A stretch of DNA of 64,000 nucleotides from Pyxicephalus adspersus. Taxonomy: Eukaryota; Chordata; Amphibia; Anura; Pyxicephalidae. Location: contig NC_092860.1 in assembly GCF_032062135.1 (NCBI RefSeq), positions 67,507,840-67,571,839 on the forward strand, read 5' to 3'. Both the position numbers and the translations under genes were made by a program. A model generated the notes under the pieces. That model worked only from the letters and a program-made list of their open reading frames with translations. It searched no databases and was not told where the DNA came from. Within the stretch, counting starts at the first letter, position 1. Every line of letters begins with the position of its first letter. This document shows, piece after piece, positions 11,510-23,381 of the stretch.

Positions 11510-12045
11510 TGTTGGTCGAATATTTCACTATTCGATAGCTATTTGATCAAATAGGCCAATATTGTTCCGGTGATCGAATGTAGAATTTGAACACCATTAA
11601 AGTCAGAGTAGAGTAGATTACAGGACTAAAGCAATACAGTACAATACAACTATCTATCTAACTCATTGTGAAACAGTCTAACTATGTAACTGCAGCAATT
11701 TAATTTTACTTTACCACTGCCAGCAGCACAGAGAGGTTGTGTCTGCTAAAAGATCTCTGTCACGAGTTGTAAATGCAGGCAAGACCTGGCCTTATATAGG
11801 CCAACGACTGCCTGTGTGGCATGTGGTGACAGACAGCCAATCGGCTGCCTCCCACCACAAAGATGGATGAGAGGATAGCTGCTCTTGGAGGGCCCTAGGC
11901 ATTATGGGCGAGGTCCCTAGGCACTGTTGGAGCGCAGAATTCGCGCCTGCGAACCACGTGTTTTTCAGGTTGGGTCTACTCGAATTCGAACGGCCATATT
12001 CAGGTGGAATATAAGGACGACCCGAATTCTGACACCGACACTATT
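11510..12045. repeat. MITE-like repeat with TAGTGTYGGT ends
   Basis: The left end reads TAGTGTTGGTCGAATA and the right end, inverted, TAGTGTCGGTGTCAGAATTCG. They share a 10-bp terminal inverted repeat with one mismatch. The interior is far richer in GC than the flanks and includes TCGAATTCGAACGG-type words and a paired CCTAGGCA motif. No coding frame is present. Repeats opening with this CTAGTG-YGG-TCGAA pattern are frequent in frogs as far as I know. The superfamily is uncertain because I cannot read a clean target duplication. Confidence 0.5.

Positions 12046-12047
<2 letters not shown>

Positions 12048-12076
<29 letters not shown>
12048..12076. repeat. (AT)n microsatellite
   Basis: An uninterrupted run of alternating AT dinucleotides, about 14 units, directly after the repeat that ends near 12,045. 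Confidence 0.95.
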
Positions 12077-12079
<3 letters not shown>

Positions 12080-12907
12080 TATTGGCATGAACCAATATAT
12101 TTAGTCAGAAACCTAATAACGGTAGCATATTTAAAAAAAATACTTGAACAAATAGGGTAAATGTAACATATAATAACTGTATGTATAATAGTATTAACAT
12201 TTTTAAAAATAGAACTATTGACTAAAACATAATAATGACTTTTCCAAAATATTCTGGTATTTAATGCATAATACCCTTTTTTTATTGTTACGAGTGTTGT
12301 GGGATGGAAGCAATTTCATGATGTAAAGCAGTAGTGGGCAATGTAACAGTTTTAATAGGCCTCATATGTGCCTTTTGGCCCTGTTTTTGCAGTAAAGCAT
12401 ATATTGCCAAATTAACGCTGTAACAGTACCCTACGTGATTGCATGTCTACATACTCCAGCACCACCCGGATAAGCTCACACTTGGCTGATACTTGTAAAA
12501 TGAAATACATTTTTAATTTTGGGGCCCTATTATTTTGGTTGAACTGTTTGGATATTATAACTTTAATTCTTGGATCATGGATATATAATACTAGAGTTTA
12601 ATTTTACTGTCATAAGCTTAGAATTTTAGAAGAAAAAAAGTTTCGCTAAAAATATGTTAATTCAATTAAGGTTTAAGATTATTTGCTACGTGACTAAGAT
12701 TTGTTGTAAATATCACCTCGTGAATCATTTACCCTTGGTTTCCCACTCTGATTTTGTGGCAAGCAATGTAAAAAAAATAAAGTGATTTCACTAATTTATT
12801 TCTTACCTGGCTAAAAAGTGTTGTCTTCCAAAGCTGGAACAACAAAGATAACAGTCTCATAATACTTTACAGTTAAGTAAGTGTTTTGAAGTGAGATGGG
12901 TTAATCC
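12077..12907. other. No feature recognised
   Basis: AT-rich sequence without coding frames, terminal repeats or known tails. Confidence 0.5.
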
Positions 12908-13130
12908 AGGGGTGCCCAAACTTTTTTGGCTTGCGAGCTACTTTTAAAATGACCAAGTCAAAATGATCCAACAATAAAAACCTGGACTTAATAACTCCTG
13001 TACGCGATGGAGTTTACCTGAAATCCCTGAAACTCTGGCTAATGTAACAAATACATGATGCTGAGAAAATGCTTTGAAGACAATGGGAAATGCAAAAACC
13101 CAATTATGGCAGAATGAGAAATTAGAGAAA
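12908..13130. mobile_element. hAT-like element, left part
   Basis: The segment begins CAGGGGTGCCCAAACTTTTTTGG, the typical opening of many vertebrate hAT elements (CAGGGGTxxxCAAACTTTTT). It continues with GCGAGCTACTTTTAAAATGACCAAG, a body I associate with non-autonomous hAT copies. A matching right end was not found, so the 3' limit is approximate. Confidence 0.6.
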
Positions 13131-15345
13131 AAAGGTGTATATTAGATGTAATAATTCAAATAAAAAAATACACATGCAAACATCAACATCAGTAATTTTG
13201 CAGAAAAGCCATCTATACCTAGTTATAATGCCTAAAATATCCTTAAGCAATTATGTCACTGGGAAAATGTTTAATAAAAAAAGCAAAATAACAAGGCCCT
13301 TACAAAAAAAGAAGTCTATTCCTACTAATCTCTCCAAAAGGTGCTGACCCAGACTGTTGGTTTACCAAAGATCTATATTCAACAAGGTAATTATTTGGCA
13401 CTCTGGGAGAATCTGCTTGAAGTGATGTGGTTACATCAGCTAGCAGTTACATCATATTGTATTGATAATATACACTTAGAAATTTCATGAATTCTATTAA
13501 AACCATAAACTCGTCAGGTGGTCATCAGGCAGTAACTACGTACGAAAGATAATACATGAATACAGGCAGAATTGTTAAAAAAGACAGCAAAACTAAACTA
13601 AACATTTAAGGCCAAAGATACATAAGAAAGTAGATACTGTATTAAAATTAACAGGACTCCAAGGATATTTTCCTTTAAAGTGCCTCCAAGTTCCTTAATC
13701 ATTTCATGTTTAATCTTGGTTTAAGTCTTATTTCACCAGTGCTTAAAAAAAATGAGCGTTACTGTGGAACAGACAACTTACATTCCTATCTTGTTTTTCC
13801 CCACAGATTTTTTTAAAATGTATTGTTTTGTCACAGTGGGCTGTCAATAATAAGCCAGTTCATGGAGCTTACACAGACTTTACCCACGGCTCTGATAAAA
13901 AAACATGGCAATGGGGAAGTGTGGTAGGGTGAAAGGTGAGCATTTTGGAGTATAATAAATATTATAATAGTAATATTTTATTAACTAATTTAATAAAAAG
14001 AAACCCTGCTTTACCATTTACATCAGTCTTTTCCCTGAACCTATGTTCTGCTGTCCTTACGATTAACAAACTCAAGTTTGGCCAATTATGGTATACACTA
14101 GTTAGTCTACTAGTATGTTTTTAGTTTTGCGGAGGTATCCAATAAAACCCCCACAGTAAATGCATATGACATCCATGCAGTGTCCCTAGTGGGAGTGAAC
14201 TCAGGACCCCAGCACTATTATTACACATTTTAAATGTGAATGAATATAAATTGCTTTCAGATGTAAAAATATCCGAAATAAGACACAGGCCGTTTTAGGC
14301 AGTTCAGATACAAGACTTATTACACTGTCACAAATGGATTTAGATTTCAATGTCTCTAAATGAATCTGTCATTGGAAGAGGGAGTAAGAGACCTCAAAGC
14401 CTAACAGCCACTGAGATTCGGAAATGAAATTCAGATATGTTGAGCCATGAAAAGGTAATGTTCTTGCTAAAGGTATTTGCACTTTATGCCAAAAGCAAAT
14501 GAAGAAGAATGAACCATATCAAATTGATTATACTGGCCATTAAATGTACAGTAACTGAAAACCGAGATTTGACGTGTGTTTGATATTGTTGAAATTCACA
14601 TAAATTACCTAATACAGAATGATTATTTTGTTCTGTAAATTGTATATATTACTTACATGCTGGATGAGAAATTATTGGTGTGGAGCAAACAAAGAAAGCC
14701 CTAGGTTACATCCAGTATAAAAGTACAAAGAAGGAAGAAAGCTAATTTCTTACCAGGGCATATTGGGATGGGTTCTTAACGACCATTTATCATGGCAGGA
14801 GGTAAACCAATAACTTTACTTGAAAGTAAAGTGTACCACTAGGCAAAACAGTTTTTTTTTCTTTTTAGTTTTGAATAGAGCAGGGAAGAATTGGTTCTTC
14901 TGGTAAGTTTTTTTTTTTTTGCTGCCTGGGAGGATTCACTCTTCTATTCCTACTGGTGACCATTGTCATCAAGAAACAAAGTTAGAAAAGTTTTGGAGTT
15001 CTCTACAAAACATGAAGTAAAGGAAACTCCTCACATCAGGGCACCTGTTCCAGGGACATCACTCTGAGGAAGAAAAAAATCCCTCTTGGAATTCTCCTTT
15101 GAACAGCAAACAATAAACAAAAGATGTGTGTAAAAGAAACCGTAACTTGGGTTCCTGTTGCAGGGTTACTTTTTCAGAACAAAGTAGACAAAAAAAGTGA
15201 TTTTAATTTATAATTAAATTTAGGCTCTGGAATAATATGCTGAAGGCAGCAATCAGGCAGGTAAGTGTGATTGTAAAGGAGACATTGCCTGTATCTTCTG
15301 CAATGATGAACTTTCCTGATTGCAATTTTTTTTGCTGACTTATAG
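13131..15345. other. No gene recognised
   Basis: AT-rich sequence with T and A homopolymers (for example near 14,850 and 14,910). Open frames here are short and have no family motifs. Confidence 0.5.
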
Positions 15346-15740
15346 TTAAGCTTTAGTTGTAATTAAGCAATTTTTTTTCATTCGTGTCCGACAAGCTATA
15401 CATATACACTCCCAATGGTACTTTATTGGATGGCGATCTGGTACGATTCTCCTATAAACACTGGCATCAACAAGGCATTTTTGGCCAGTGAACTGCCACT
15501 CATAATTCTCTTTAAACTCTGGTGATGGTTGTGTGTGAGGATCGCAGTATATAAGCAATTTCTAAAATACTCAGACGATCCTGGCATATCTAGTACCAAC
15601 AACTATACCAGGTTTAAAATCGCTTAAATCACCATTTTTCCAATGATTGGCTTGGACATCCTAACTGCCTACATGCCTGAAAGCTTTGAGTTGAACAGGT
15701 GTACCTAATAAAGTAGCCTGTGAGTATATTCCTATGCAGT
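15346..15740 (-). pseudogene. Tc1-like transposase, N-terminal fragment (second family)
   Basis: The plus-strand right end GTGTACCTAATAAAGTAGCC and the words ACTCAGAC, CACCAACAAC-like and AAATCACC belong, in reverse, to a Tc1-like family whose termini read GTACACCTGTTCAAC. On the minus strand the DNA-binding part of the transposase is still legible: a frame around 15,560-15,346 includes GQKCLVDASVYRRIV and, upstream, a decayed helix-turn-helix stretch. Everything after the N-terminal third is missing, and stops occur upstream. It is a different family from the copies at 7,176 and 62,500. Confidence 0.75.
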
Positions 15741-17169
15741 GTCTTCATAAACTTAAACAGGTTTTGAATACATTAACCTCAAACCATAAAAAAAATACCA
15801 TTCATAGTTAAATATCACACATATTTGAAATGTGCAAGTGGAGCCATACTGAAAGCTAAAGCCCCGGCTGCTACATACACAGACGAAAGGCATATAAAGA
15901 TATATAACTCTATCATGGTTGCATAGATAAGCTGAAAAAAATGACATGCCTGTCACACATGCCTAGAGTTTAACCATCCCTTCAGTCTTGGGATTTTTAA
16001 CAGTTCTGCCACAAAACACAGACTTGTGTGACCTTATCTCCTCTGCTGCAGTACATTAACTCTTTTGTGTCTTGTCTTTCTACCAGTCTGTGATGGGACA
16101 GTAAAAGGAGGAGCAGCACACTGATTAACCCATCCCTCTGTCACTCTGTTCTTCCTCTTTTCATTGGCCAATGAGCACCAAAGCACCACTAATTGGCTAC
16201 TTGTACTACTTCTGCCTCCCACAGTCAGAGCTCTGATGTACACTGGATTGCAAAATGTCCTTACCGGGTATAATTCAGCTAAATAGCTTGATTGCATTAA
16301 AAAGTTACCAAGTGATATAATTATAAATACAGAGCTGTAGTAATCCTTTCGTTGCATATGTGCCTTTGGATTGTATGATTTTGGTTTAGACATTTTGTCC
16401 GTTCAAAGGATTTATGTATTTTTACATTGTAAATGCTATGTACACTAACTAAATAATAACACGTTATAACAGCAATCATATGCAAACAATGATTACTACA
16501 TTTTAATAAGAACATTTGACTGCAGTTTCTATATATACTATCTATTATTATTATTTTTGCACTGCTGGTATATTAAAATTAATTTACCAGGATATATGTG
16601 GTTATATATAGATTAAATGTAAATATACAATGTACATTTTAAAAATTGCCTATTTAAACATTTCTTAAACAATATTATGCCTAGCCTTGTTACCTGATTA
16701 CAATCAAAAGTTGAGACCCTGTTGCAGTCTTATTTATTAATTACCACAAGATGGCAGCACAACACCTAAACCTTAAATAAAACAGATTTTTAAATACAAA
16801 GCATTCACTACATATATTTAGACAAATGATAAGGCCTGCAACTGATCAAAAATAAATTAAATCAATGCTATTTTGGGCAGAATATCAACCAAAATGTGAC
16901 TAGGCAAGCCTTTTTTTGTTTATTTTTGTTTTTTATGATTGCTCCTAAATTTCACTTAGATGCAAAAGTAAAATTGTTTTAATTCAGATCGGTTATCTAA
17001 CAAGTACACTGAATATTTATAGTCGATGGTGAAATCAATTAAAAATACCACTGGAAGGAAATACCATGGTGAGCCAGATTTAATAAAGTTCTCCATGACT
17101 GGAGAAGATGGACTATCAAGGGAGAACCTCTGTGATACAGCAAACGTGGAATTTGCTGTTAGTTGGCAA
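15741..17169. other. No gene recognised; contains a CTCF-like site
   Basis: AT-rich sequence. The interval 16,060-16,260 is richer in GC and looks like a worn dispersed repeat (CATTGGCCAATGAGCACC followed by ATTGGCTAC), but I could not define its ends. A CTCF-like motif is listed separately at 16,744. Confidence 0.45.
16744..16758 (+). promoter_or_regulatory. Candidate CTCF-binding core
   Basis: CCACAAGATGGCAGC fits the vertebrate CTCF core CCACYAGRKGGCRS at all but one position (A in place of Y at the fifth base). A motif match alone does not show occupancy. Confidence 0.35.
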
Positions 17170-17570
17170 ATGTTTACTTCCTGAGGGAGCCTATTTCACA
17201 TTTTCACAGACCTTACAATGAAGAATCCCTTCCTTATCCAGGGTATTAATTTCTTTTACTCCAGATGCTCCCTCTTGTTCGTTGTAATAAACTTAAAGTG
17301 AGCAATTAGGAAGAGAGTTCTCTATATGGACCATTTATATAATTATACAGGGTGATCATATCCCCCCTTAAACGTCTCTTCTCAAAGGAAAATAGTATGT
17401 TCAGCTAATCTCTCCTCATAGCTGAGCTCCTCCATTCCTTTTATTAGTTTAGTTGCTCTTCTCTGCACTCTCTCCAATTCCACAATGTCCTTATTGTGAA
17501 CTGGTGCCCAAAACTGGACTGCACATACCAGATGTAGTCTGACCAATGCTTTGTACAGGGGCAGGATAAT

Positions 17571-17793
17571 GGTCCTGATTTATTAAAGCTCTCCAAAGCT
17601 GGAGAGGATATACTTTCATCAGTGAAGCTAGGTGATCCAGCAAACCTGGAGTAGATTTCTTAAGTCATTTGCCATTTGTTAGCAAATTTTTTCCAATCCT
17701 GAGCCAGATCCATTCCAGGTTTGCTGGATCATCCAGCTTCACTGATGAAAGTGTATCCTCTCCAGCCTTGGAGAGCTTTAATAAATCAGGCCC
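17571..17793. mobile_element. Palindromic MITE (copy 1) with AAT target duplication
   Basis: A 223-bp element made of two long inverted arms: GG(T)CCTGATTTATTAAAGC on the left and, inverted, GGGCCTGATTTATTAAAGC on the right. The arms continue inward for about 90 bases (TCTCCAAGGCTGGAGAGG, GATCCAGCAAACCTGGA). It is flanked by AAT on both sides (17,568-17,570 and 17,794-17,796) and sits inside the CR1 relic. A 3-bp duplication with GGG-starting ends suggests the PIF/Harbinger superfamily. There is no coding capacity. A second copy lies at 49,984-50,202. Confidence 0.85.
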
Positions 17794-17901
17794 AATGTCA
17801 CAATCCCTGCAGGCTATTCCTCTTTTATTACAAGAAAGTAGTTTGCTAGCTTTGGACATAGCAGCTTGACATTTCATGCTATTATAATGTCCCAGATCCT
17901 T

Positions 17902-18538
17902 TTACATTTCTGACTCCCCCAAATGTATTCCCCCTAGACAGTATGGAACAAGCATGTTGTTAGCTCCCAAGTGCATAATTTTACATTTATCTATATTAAA
18001 TGTAATTTGCCACTTGGCTGCCCAATCAAACAGTACATCCAGGTCTGCTTGTAGATTATAGACATCCTGTACGGACATAATTCCATTACATAGTTTGGTG
18101 TCATCTGCAAACACAGAAATGGTACTTTTAGTCAAAAACTTCATATCATTTATAAAGATGTTAAACAGTAAAGGTCCCAACACTGAACCCTGGGGTACTC
18201 GACTAATAACCTTAGACCTTTCAGAGTATGAATCATTCATTAATTACAACTCTCTGGTTATGATCTTTAAGCCAGTTCTCTATCCATTTACAGATTGACT
18301 TTTCTAAACATATTGACCCTAACTTGCATATTAACCGTCTGTGGGGTACAGTGTCAAATGCTTTAGTAAAGTCCAAATACACTATATCAACTGCTATTCC
18401 CCTGTCTACCTGTTTACTTACTTCCTCATAAAAAGTCAGTAAATTTGTTTGACAACTTCGGAATTTCCTAAATCCATGCTGACTATTACTTATAATATTA
18501 TTTTTTAGCAGAAACTCCTCTATGTAGTTCTTTAGCAA
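17902..18538 (-). pseudogene. CR1-type reverse transcriptase, broken
   Basis: Two minus-strand frames, 18,538-18,233 and 18,240-17,902, are joined by one frameshift near 18,235. The first has GFRKFRSCQTNLL, then YLDFTKAFDTVPHRRL, which contains the catalytic aspartate of motif A, then KWIENWLKDHNQRVV. The second has SRVPQGSVLGPLLFNIFIND (motif B) and FADDTKL, the catalytic FADD/YADD of motif C. Catalytic residues are thus preserved but the frame is not. The enzyme would have copied CR1 RNA at nicked chromosomal DNA. The first part of the domain is lost beyond 18,675. Confidence 0.92.
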
Positions 18539-18675
18539 ACTCTCCAGGATCTTTCCAACTCTTGAAGTTAAACTTACCAGTCTGTAGTTATTTGGTCATG
18601 TATTTGCTCCCTTTTTTAAGATAGGAAGCTCATTGGCCTTAAGCCAATCTTTTGTTACCATCCCTGTGATTTAAG

Positions 18676-19663
18676 GGATTTAACCCTTGTAGCAGGTTGC
18701 TGGTACCACCTGGCACTTTTGAGTAAGATATTCAGAGGAATGTAACGTAGCACGTAGTTTATAGTTTGTCTGTAGTCTGTATGTTGGGTGGTTTTTCTTA
18801 CTGAAGAGTTGAGTCACAATACAGGGGCCACCACCTGCTTCTGGGGAAAATACTGCTTTAAAATAACTAAGCTCAGCACTTTGAGGACATGGGGATATAA
18901 TCCAAATAACACATACTTTCAAAATACGTTTCTAATAATATTTGTAATTCTCTAAACCATCTCTCTCTAAGTACCAAGTTATTATTGCTGATGCATGAGA
19001 GTTCATTGTCATTTAAAATATTTCATTTGCTTTGATCAGAATTTTGAAAATATCTATTGCACTAAAAATTGAAAATACACAGTGTAATATTAGCAATGTG
19101 AAATACATTTCTCAGGGTTTTTATAAAGCTATGCGTACATTGCATGGCCATTGCAGATTTCCCATGAACGACAAATGTTCCTGAATTATAAATTGGCTAT
19201 AAGTTCATTCGTTCTCTAATTTGCTTATTAAATTCAGATGTCGAGTCAACCCAAAAGACTTTCCGGACAGGAAATCTATACTATTAGACAAATCTGTAAG
19301 CCTTGTATGCTGCAGGGAAAACATTGTCACCTAATGGATGGCTGATCATATTGTAGGCTTTTCTAGTAACCACAATATGACAAAATATATGTTCCTAGAA
19401 GAACTCATTTTTCTTTTTGAAATGCTGTCTTACTGAGGATGGTATTGGACTGTGAGTTCAAAATAACCATTTTGGTGCGTTTTAACTGTGTAATCATTAT
19501 TTTATGAACTCTCTCATTTTTCAAATACTATTGTTCCAGGAGTTTATGTATTCATCAACTAAACCTGCACATGCAAGAGAGTGTTTCATGACAAGGGTAG
19601 TGCGGATCCCCTGCCCAGTTCCATTTCCTTTCCCCCCCTTCTCCATTTATATTTCTACCATCC
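18676..19663. other. No feature recognised
   Basis: AT-rich sequence after the CR1 relic. No coding frame, repeat terminus or RNA gene is apparent. Confidence 0.5.
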
Positions 19664-19666
19664 TTA

Positions 19667-20090
19667 AGGTGCGTACACACTTCCAATTTTTATCGTTCCA
19701 ATCGAACGACGAACGATCGATTGGGCAAAAAATCGTTCGTAAAAAAGTAACCAACGACGCCGACGAACGAAGAAAGTCGCTGGAAACGAACGACCGGACC
19801 GGCGGATCGGATTGGACGACGATCGTTGAACATCGTTCGTGTGTACGGTCGTTCGTTGATTGTCCATGTTCAGAGCATGCGTGATGAACGAACGTCCGTT
19901 CACTTTCCTGTCGTGCACATAGTTCCTCTATCGCTTAAACGATCGTATCTATTGTGTGTACAATATCTACGAACGATCGTGTCGTTACCTCTATGTGCAG
20001 TATCGGTGCTATACGATCGTTCATATATATCGTGCAGGAACGTTCGTCGTTCGTTTTTCGACGATAATAATTGGAAGTGTGTACGTAGCT
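19667..20090. mobile_element. MITE rich in AACGATCG/TCGTTCG words, TTA target duplication
   Basis: A 424-bp element with terminal inverted repeats: left AGGTGCGTACACACTTCCAA, right (inverted) AGCTACGTACACACTTCCAA. TTA flanks both ends (19,664-19,666 and 20,091-20,093), a 3-bp duplication as in PIF/Harbinger-type elements. The interior is crowded with GAACGA, TCGTTCG and AACGATCG in both orientations, giving a CpG density well above the flanks and many possible foldings. Open frames on both strands are by-products of this composition. Worn relatives lie at 6,420-6,550 and 58,490-58,660. Confidence 0.85.
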
Positions 20091-20915
20091 TTAGACTGTT
20101 TGCCTTTTACCCCACCCCCTCCCTTCCGCTTGCCAACCTTCCGTAGATAAGACGCCACTCCATTTTGGATTTAAAATTTTGGCTGGCAAGCAGCCGATTT
20201 ATTTAACATAAATTCACATAAATTTGCATAATTAACCAAACTTAAATAACTTTTAGGCAAACATAACTTAATGACCTTAATTAACATGAATAACAAACAT
20301 AACATGAATATTAACATATTACCATAAATATAAACAAATATAAATCACCAAATAAATAACCAAATAAATACCCAAATAAATAACATTGCAATAACTCTAA
20401 CTTTAAACTCCATTATTAACCCCTTAACTTTCAAATTAACCCCCTCTTGTTATTTTCTTCTTATTACCAGGCTGCAGGTCCTGAAAGGTAAAGCCCGCCC
20501 AGTTGCAATATTCGCAACTCACCATGACCACCGCTAAGGCCCCTAGGCCCACCTTGCCTCAGGGGCCCCACTCGAACATCTTAAAGGGGCACTCCACCAC
20601 CCGGGATGCTCCTTCACCACCAACTTACCACGGGCACTTACCTTCCCCCCGACCCCAACCGCCTACTAAACCTTAAATTCCAGGGAGGGAGGGTGGGAAT
20701 TTTCTTCTTGTAAAACTGTGACGACCTCTGACACAGCCCCCTTTTATCTCTACAACATCCCCACCCCTTTTAATATTCATCCTCTCCTCTTTCTCTCCTC
20801 CCTTTGCATCTTTCAAACTCTCCCAATCCTCCAACTTCACTGCAACTCCCCCCCCCCCTGTTCTTTTCCCTGGGCAGCCCCTTACACCCCTGTCATGAGG
20901 CCCTGCTCTTAATGC
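20091..20915. other. G-poor, then C-rich, strand-asymmetric stretch
   Basis: From about 20,190 to 20,460 the plus strand is nearly free of G (about 8 G in the 240 bases 20,221-20,460) but holds dozens of C, with repeated AAATAAATAACC-like words. From 20,460 to 20,915 it is pyrimidine-rich with several runs of C (for example 20,850-20,858). No coding frame is convincing. It may be part of a retroelement end or a separate repeat; I cannot name it. Confidence 0.45.
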
Positions 20916-23187
20916 TGGGGGCCTCTCTCAAGTGTTGTAAGTCTCCATTGATTCCCCATTTTGTTAAAATTCTCTTTTTATGATTATTGGGTGCCCTTCA
21001 AGAGCTGGAGAAGTTTCCAGTGACTGAAGTGGCCTGTTTTTATGTGATAGAAAATGATATGTAAGTGGAAGTAATTTCCTACCTAGAGAAACCTCTCCCA
21101 ATGTGAGTGACTTTTTAAAATAGTTATCCCACCTGGGAATGTTTTTGTGCTGTACTAACGATTTAAAACCCTTTCTAAAGGAATTATTGAACTGCCTGGA
21201 ATTGAGACAGTGGTGTTCTCTAAAGGAGCACTCCAATGTGGTTTATATTGTACAATTTTGTAACAGTTCAAGCGGTATGTATTGAATGTGGAAACATTTC
21301 AGAAAAGAAAAATAAAGAATAGTTATGTTTAAACATTTTTGAGATGTTAAATTTGGCAAGTTGTTGCCACCCCCAACTAGTAACCTGCAGCATCACTAGC
21401 CTCCCTTTAGCTGTGACATTCCACCTTTCTCAGCATACCATGCACGGACACCGAGGTTGTGCACAGCTGACCAGGTAAAATATGAGAGGAAATGACTTCA
21501 CAAAAATAGGAAGAGTCTGATAAAGGAGTAGCTAAAACCCACTCTTAGGAATAGAAGATTCAACAGAATCCAGAGTCCAGATATCTGGAATTGGAAGTAA
21601 AATTAGCACTGCATTGTTTATGTTAAATAAACCTTTTACAAGTTAGGTATGTACTAGAATGTGGAAACATTTTAGAATAAAGTCCTGCTTAAGCAGGCTG
21701 TAGTTTAGACAGTGTTTTATATTTCAGAGCAGGGAAAATGTATGCTAGATTGTTCCCTGAAGGGAACTTGTGGAATCCTCGTAGGTCCTGAACAGAAGGG
21801 GATGGCCTTGGCAACCATGACTGGAATACCAAAAAGTTTAGAAGGGCAAATCTGGACTTCATGGGATAGTTTTATTCCCTTGCATCTGATTAAGGAAATG
21901 GAGAAGGGAATGTTAACCTGGTGCTTATAGCAACATGAGGAGCTGGCTGTGCCAACTCTTTTAGGGCTTATGGTGGCCTGATTCTTTGTGGGAAGCCAAT
22001 AGAGAACTAGCTGCTGCTGGTTCAACAGCAATGACCTGCAACAGGTTTGGTGCACATGTATTACGCTCACAGTACAGTAAAAAAAAATGTAAATGTTTTC
22101 TTATAGAGCTCTTTATAGATATTAGTATTGCTGAGGGAGCACAAACTGTCATACTAGTAATAATACCACTGCATAGTAAGATTAGCTAGCCACAGAAAAC
22201 ATACTTGCATGCCACAAGATCACAAAGTGTTCGAAAAATGTCAAAACCACATTAACACCTTGTAGAGGCATGTCTGAAAACTGAAAATTTATTTTTTTTA
22301 GTCTGCAGTCCCAACAACTCCTATTTAGGTGAATTTAGGTGGTTGGGATCATTGTTTTTTTTATATGTGGCTGCAAAGGTATGCAATAGATTGCGGCACA
22401 GTACGCGGATGCAACATTTGGTCTCAAAGTTGTGGCAGTCAAAGCTTAGTTTACCTCTTCTGGCCATTTTCCTTATTGGATAACCCAAAAACTTCGAACA
22501 GGACATGGAGCACATACAGAAGGTTTTTTTTTTAATTTTTAAAAAGAGAGAGATTAGATTAGCTATTGTTTACCTGTTTTACAAATATTTTAAGGACTAA
22601 GTTTTGGACTAAGTGAGGAAGAAGTAGAACACCTGGAAAGTTTTAGCTGCCACCCAAGGCTCTGACAACTGTATTACAAGACAGAAGTAAAGTGATATCT
22701 GCAATAAACGCAGGAATAACAATAACAAAAAAACAGGAATAACATTTTCTGAGAATCTATACTTCTGCTACACTCATAAAGAATAGCATTTGTGTTCTGT
22801 CTGAGTTGCTGTTGTAGAGTTACTTACTCCCTTACTTGCCAGTAGGACAGGAAATGAGGGTAAACTGGATAGCAGTAAAAACCCTTCCCATTCTATCCAA
22901 AGCTAACAAAAAGTTTTTTTTTGCTGGACATACATTTTAACAAGTAATGCCAAATTCTGCTCCCCAGGCCGAGGAGGGAGGTGGGTGGATAACTTGGTAA
23001 TGGTTGCTGTGCTTCATCAGATAATGTTATGCTCTTCCAAGTGAAATATCACTTAGCAAGGTATTTTTCACTTCTCTGAAAGCTGAGACAAAGTAAAAGT
23101 CACTTTGGAAAGTATACCCAGTCACTTACAGGAAAATATAAAATGCATTTTTCCTTTTGCCTGCACATGATTACATAGTTAAAGTTA
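20916..23187. other. No gene recognised
   Basis: Apart from the repeat copy at 21,384-21,470, I see no recognisable feature. Several 60-120 residue open frames (for example near 21,717-22,070) lack family motifs and overlap on both strands, so I treat them as chance. Confidence 0.45.
21384..21470. repeat. Second copy of the CCTGCAGCATC dispersed repeat
   Basis: It starts CCTGCAGCATCACTAGCC and ends GTTGTGCACAGCTGA. It matches 1,268-1,359 along its length with small indels. The match does not extend into the minisatellite that follows the first copy. Confidence 0.65.
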
Positions 23188-23216
23188 TTATCATTATTAT
23201 TATTATTAATAATAAT

Positions 23217-23262
<46 letters not shown>

Positions 23263-23381
23263 CAGGTTTTCTATAGCGCCAACATATTACACAGCGCTGT
23301 ACATAGGGGTGCAAATGACAGACAGATACAGACCGTGACACAGGAGGAGGAGAGGACCCTGCCCCAAAGAGCTTACAATCT
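23188..23381 (-). mobile_element. L2-tailed short repeat with an ATT/AAT microsatellite tail
   Basis: On the minus strand the element reads AGATTGTAAGCTCTTTGGGG, then GGGTCCTCTCCTCC, then TGTACAGCGCTGTGTAATAT, then TGTTGGCGCTATAG. It ends in a run of about 25 ATT units (23,188-23,264 on the plus strand). This tail is the same as that of the L2 LINE at 41,230-41,335. I read it as a non-autonomous element using the L2 retrotransposition machinery. The long pure trinucleotide tail suggests that it is among the younger insertions of this class here. Confidence 0.8.

Larger units (their letters stand above)
17170..18675 (-). mobile_element. CR1-type LINE, 3' half, split by a MITE
   Basis: Read on the minus strand, this is the reverse transcriptase and C-terminal part of a CR1-clade ORF2. 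Beyond the reverse transcriptase (listed separately) the stretch 17,570-17,170 holds the CR1 C-terminal blocks in order: the region reverse-complementary to ACTGGTGCCCAAAACTGGAC, the arginine-rich ERRLRG-like segment, and the block whose complement reads CATATCCCCCCTTAAACG. The palindromic element at 17,571-17,793 interrupts it. If that element is removed the CR1 sequence reads straight across. The 5' half, including the endonuclease, is absent, as is usual for CR1 copies. Confidence 0.9.

Noticed and set aside
19504..20150. Several overlapping open frames of 64-126 residues on both strands
   Set aside because: They follow from the CpG-word composition of the MITE at 19,667-20,090, which has few stop codons in any frame.
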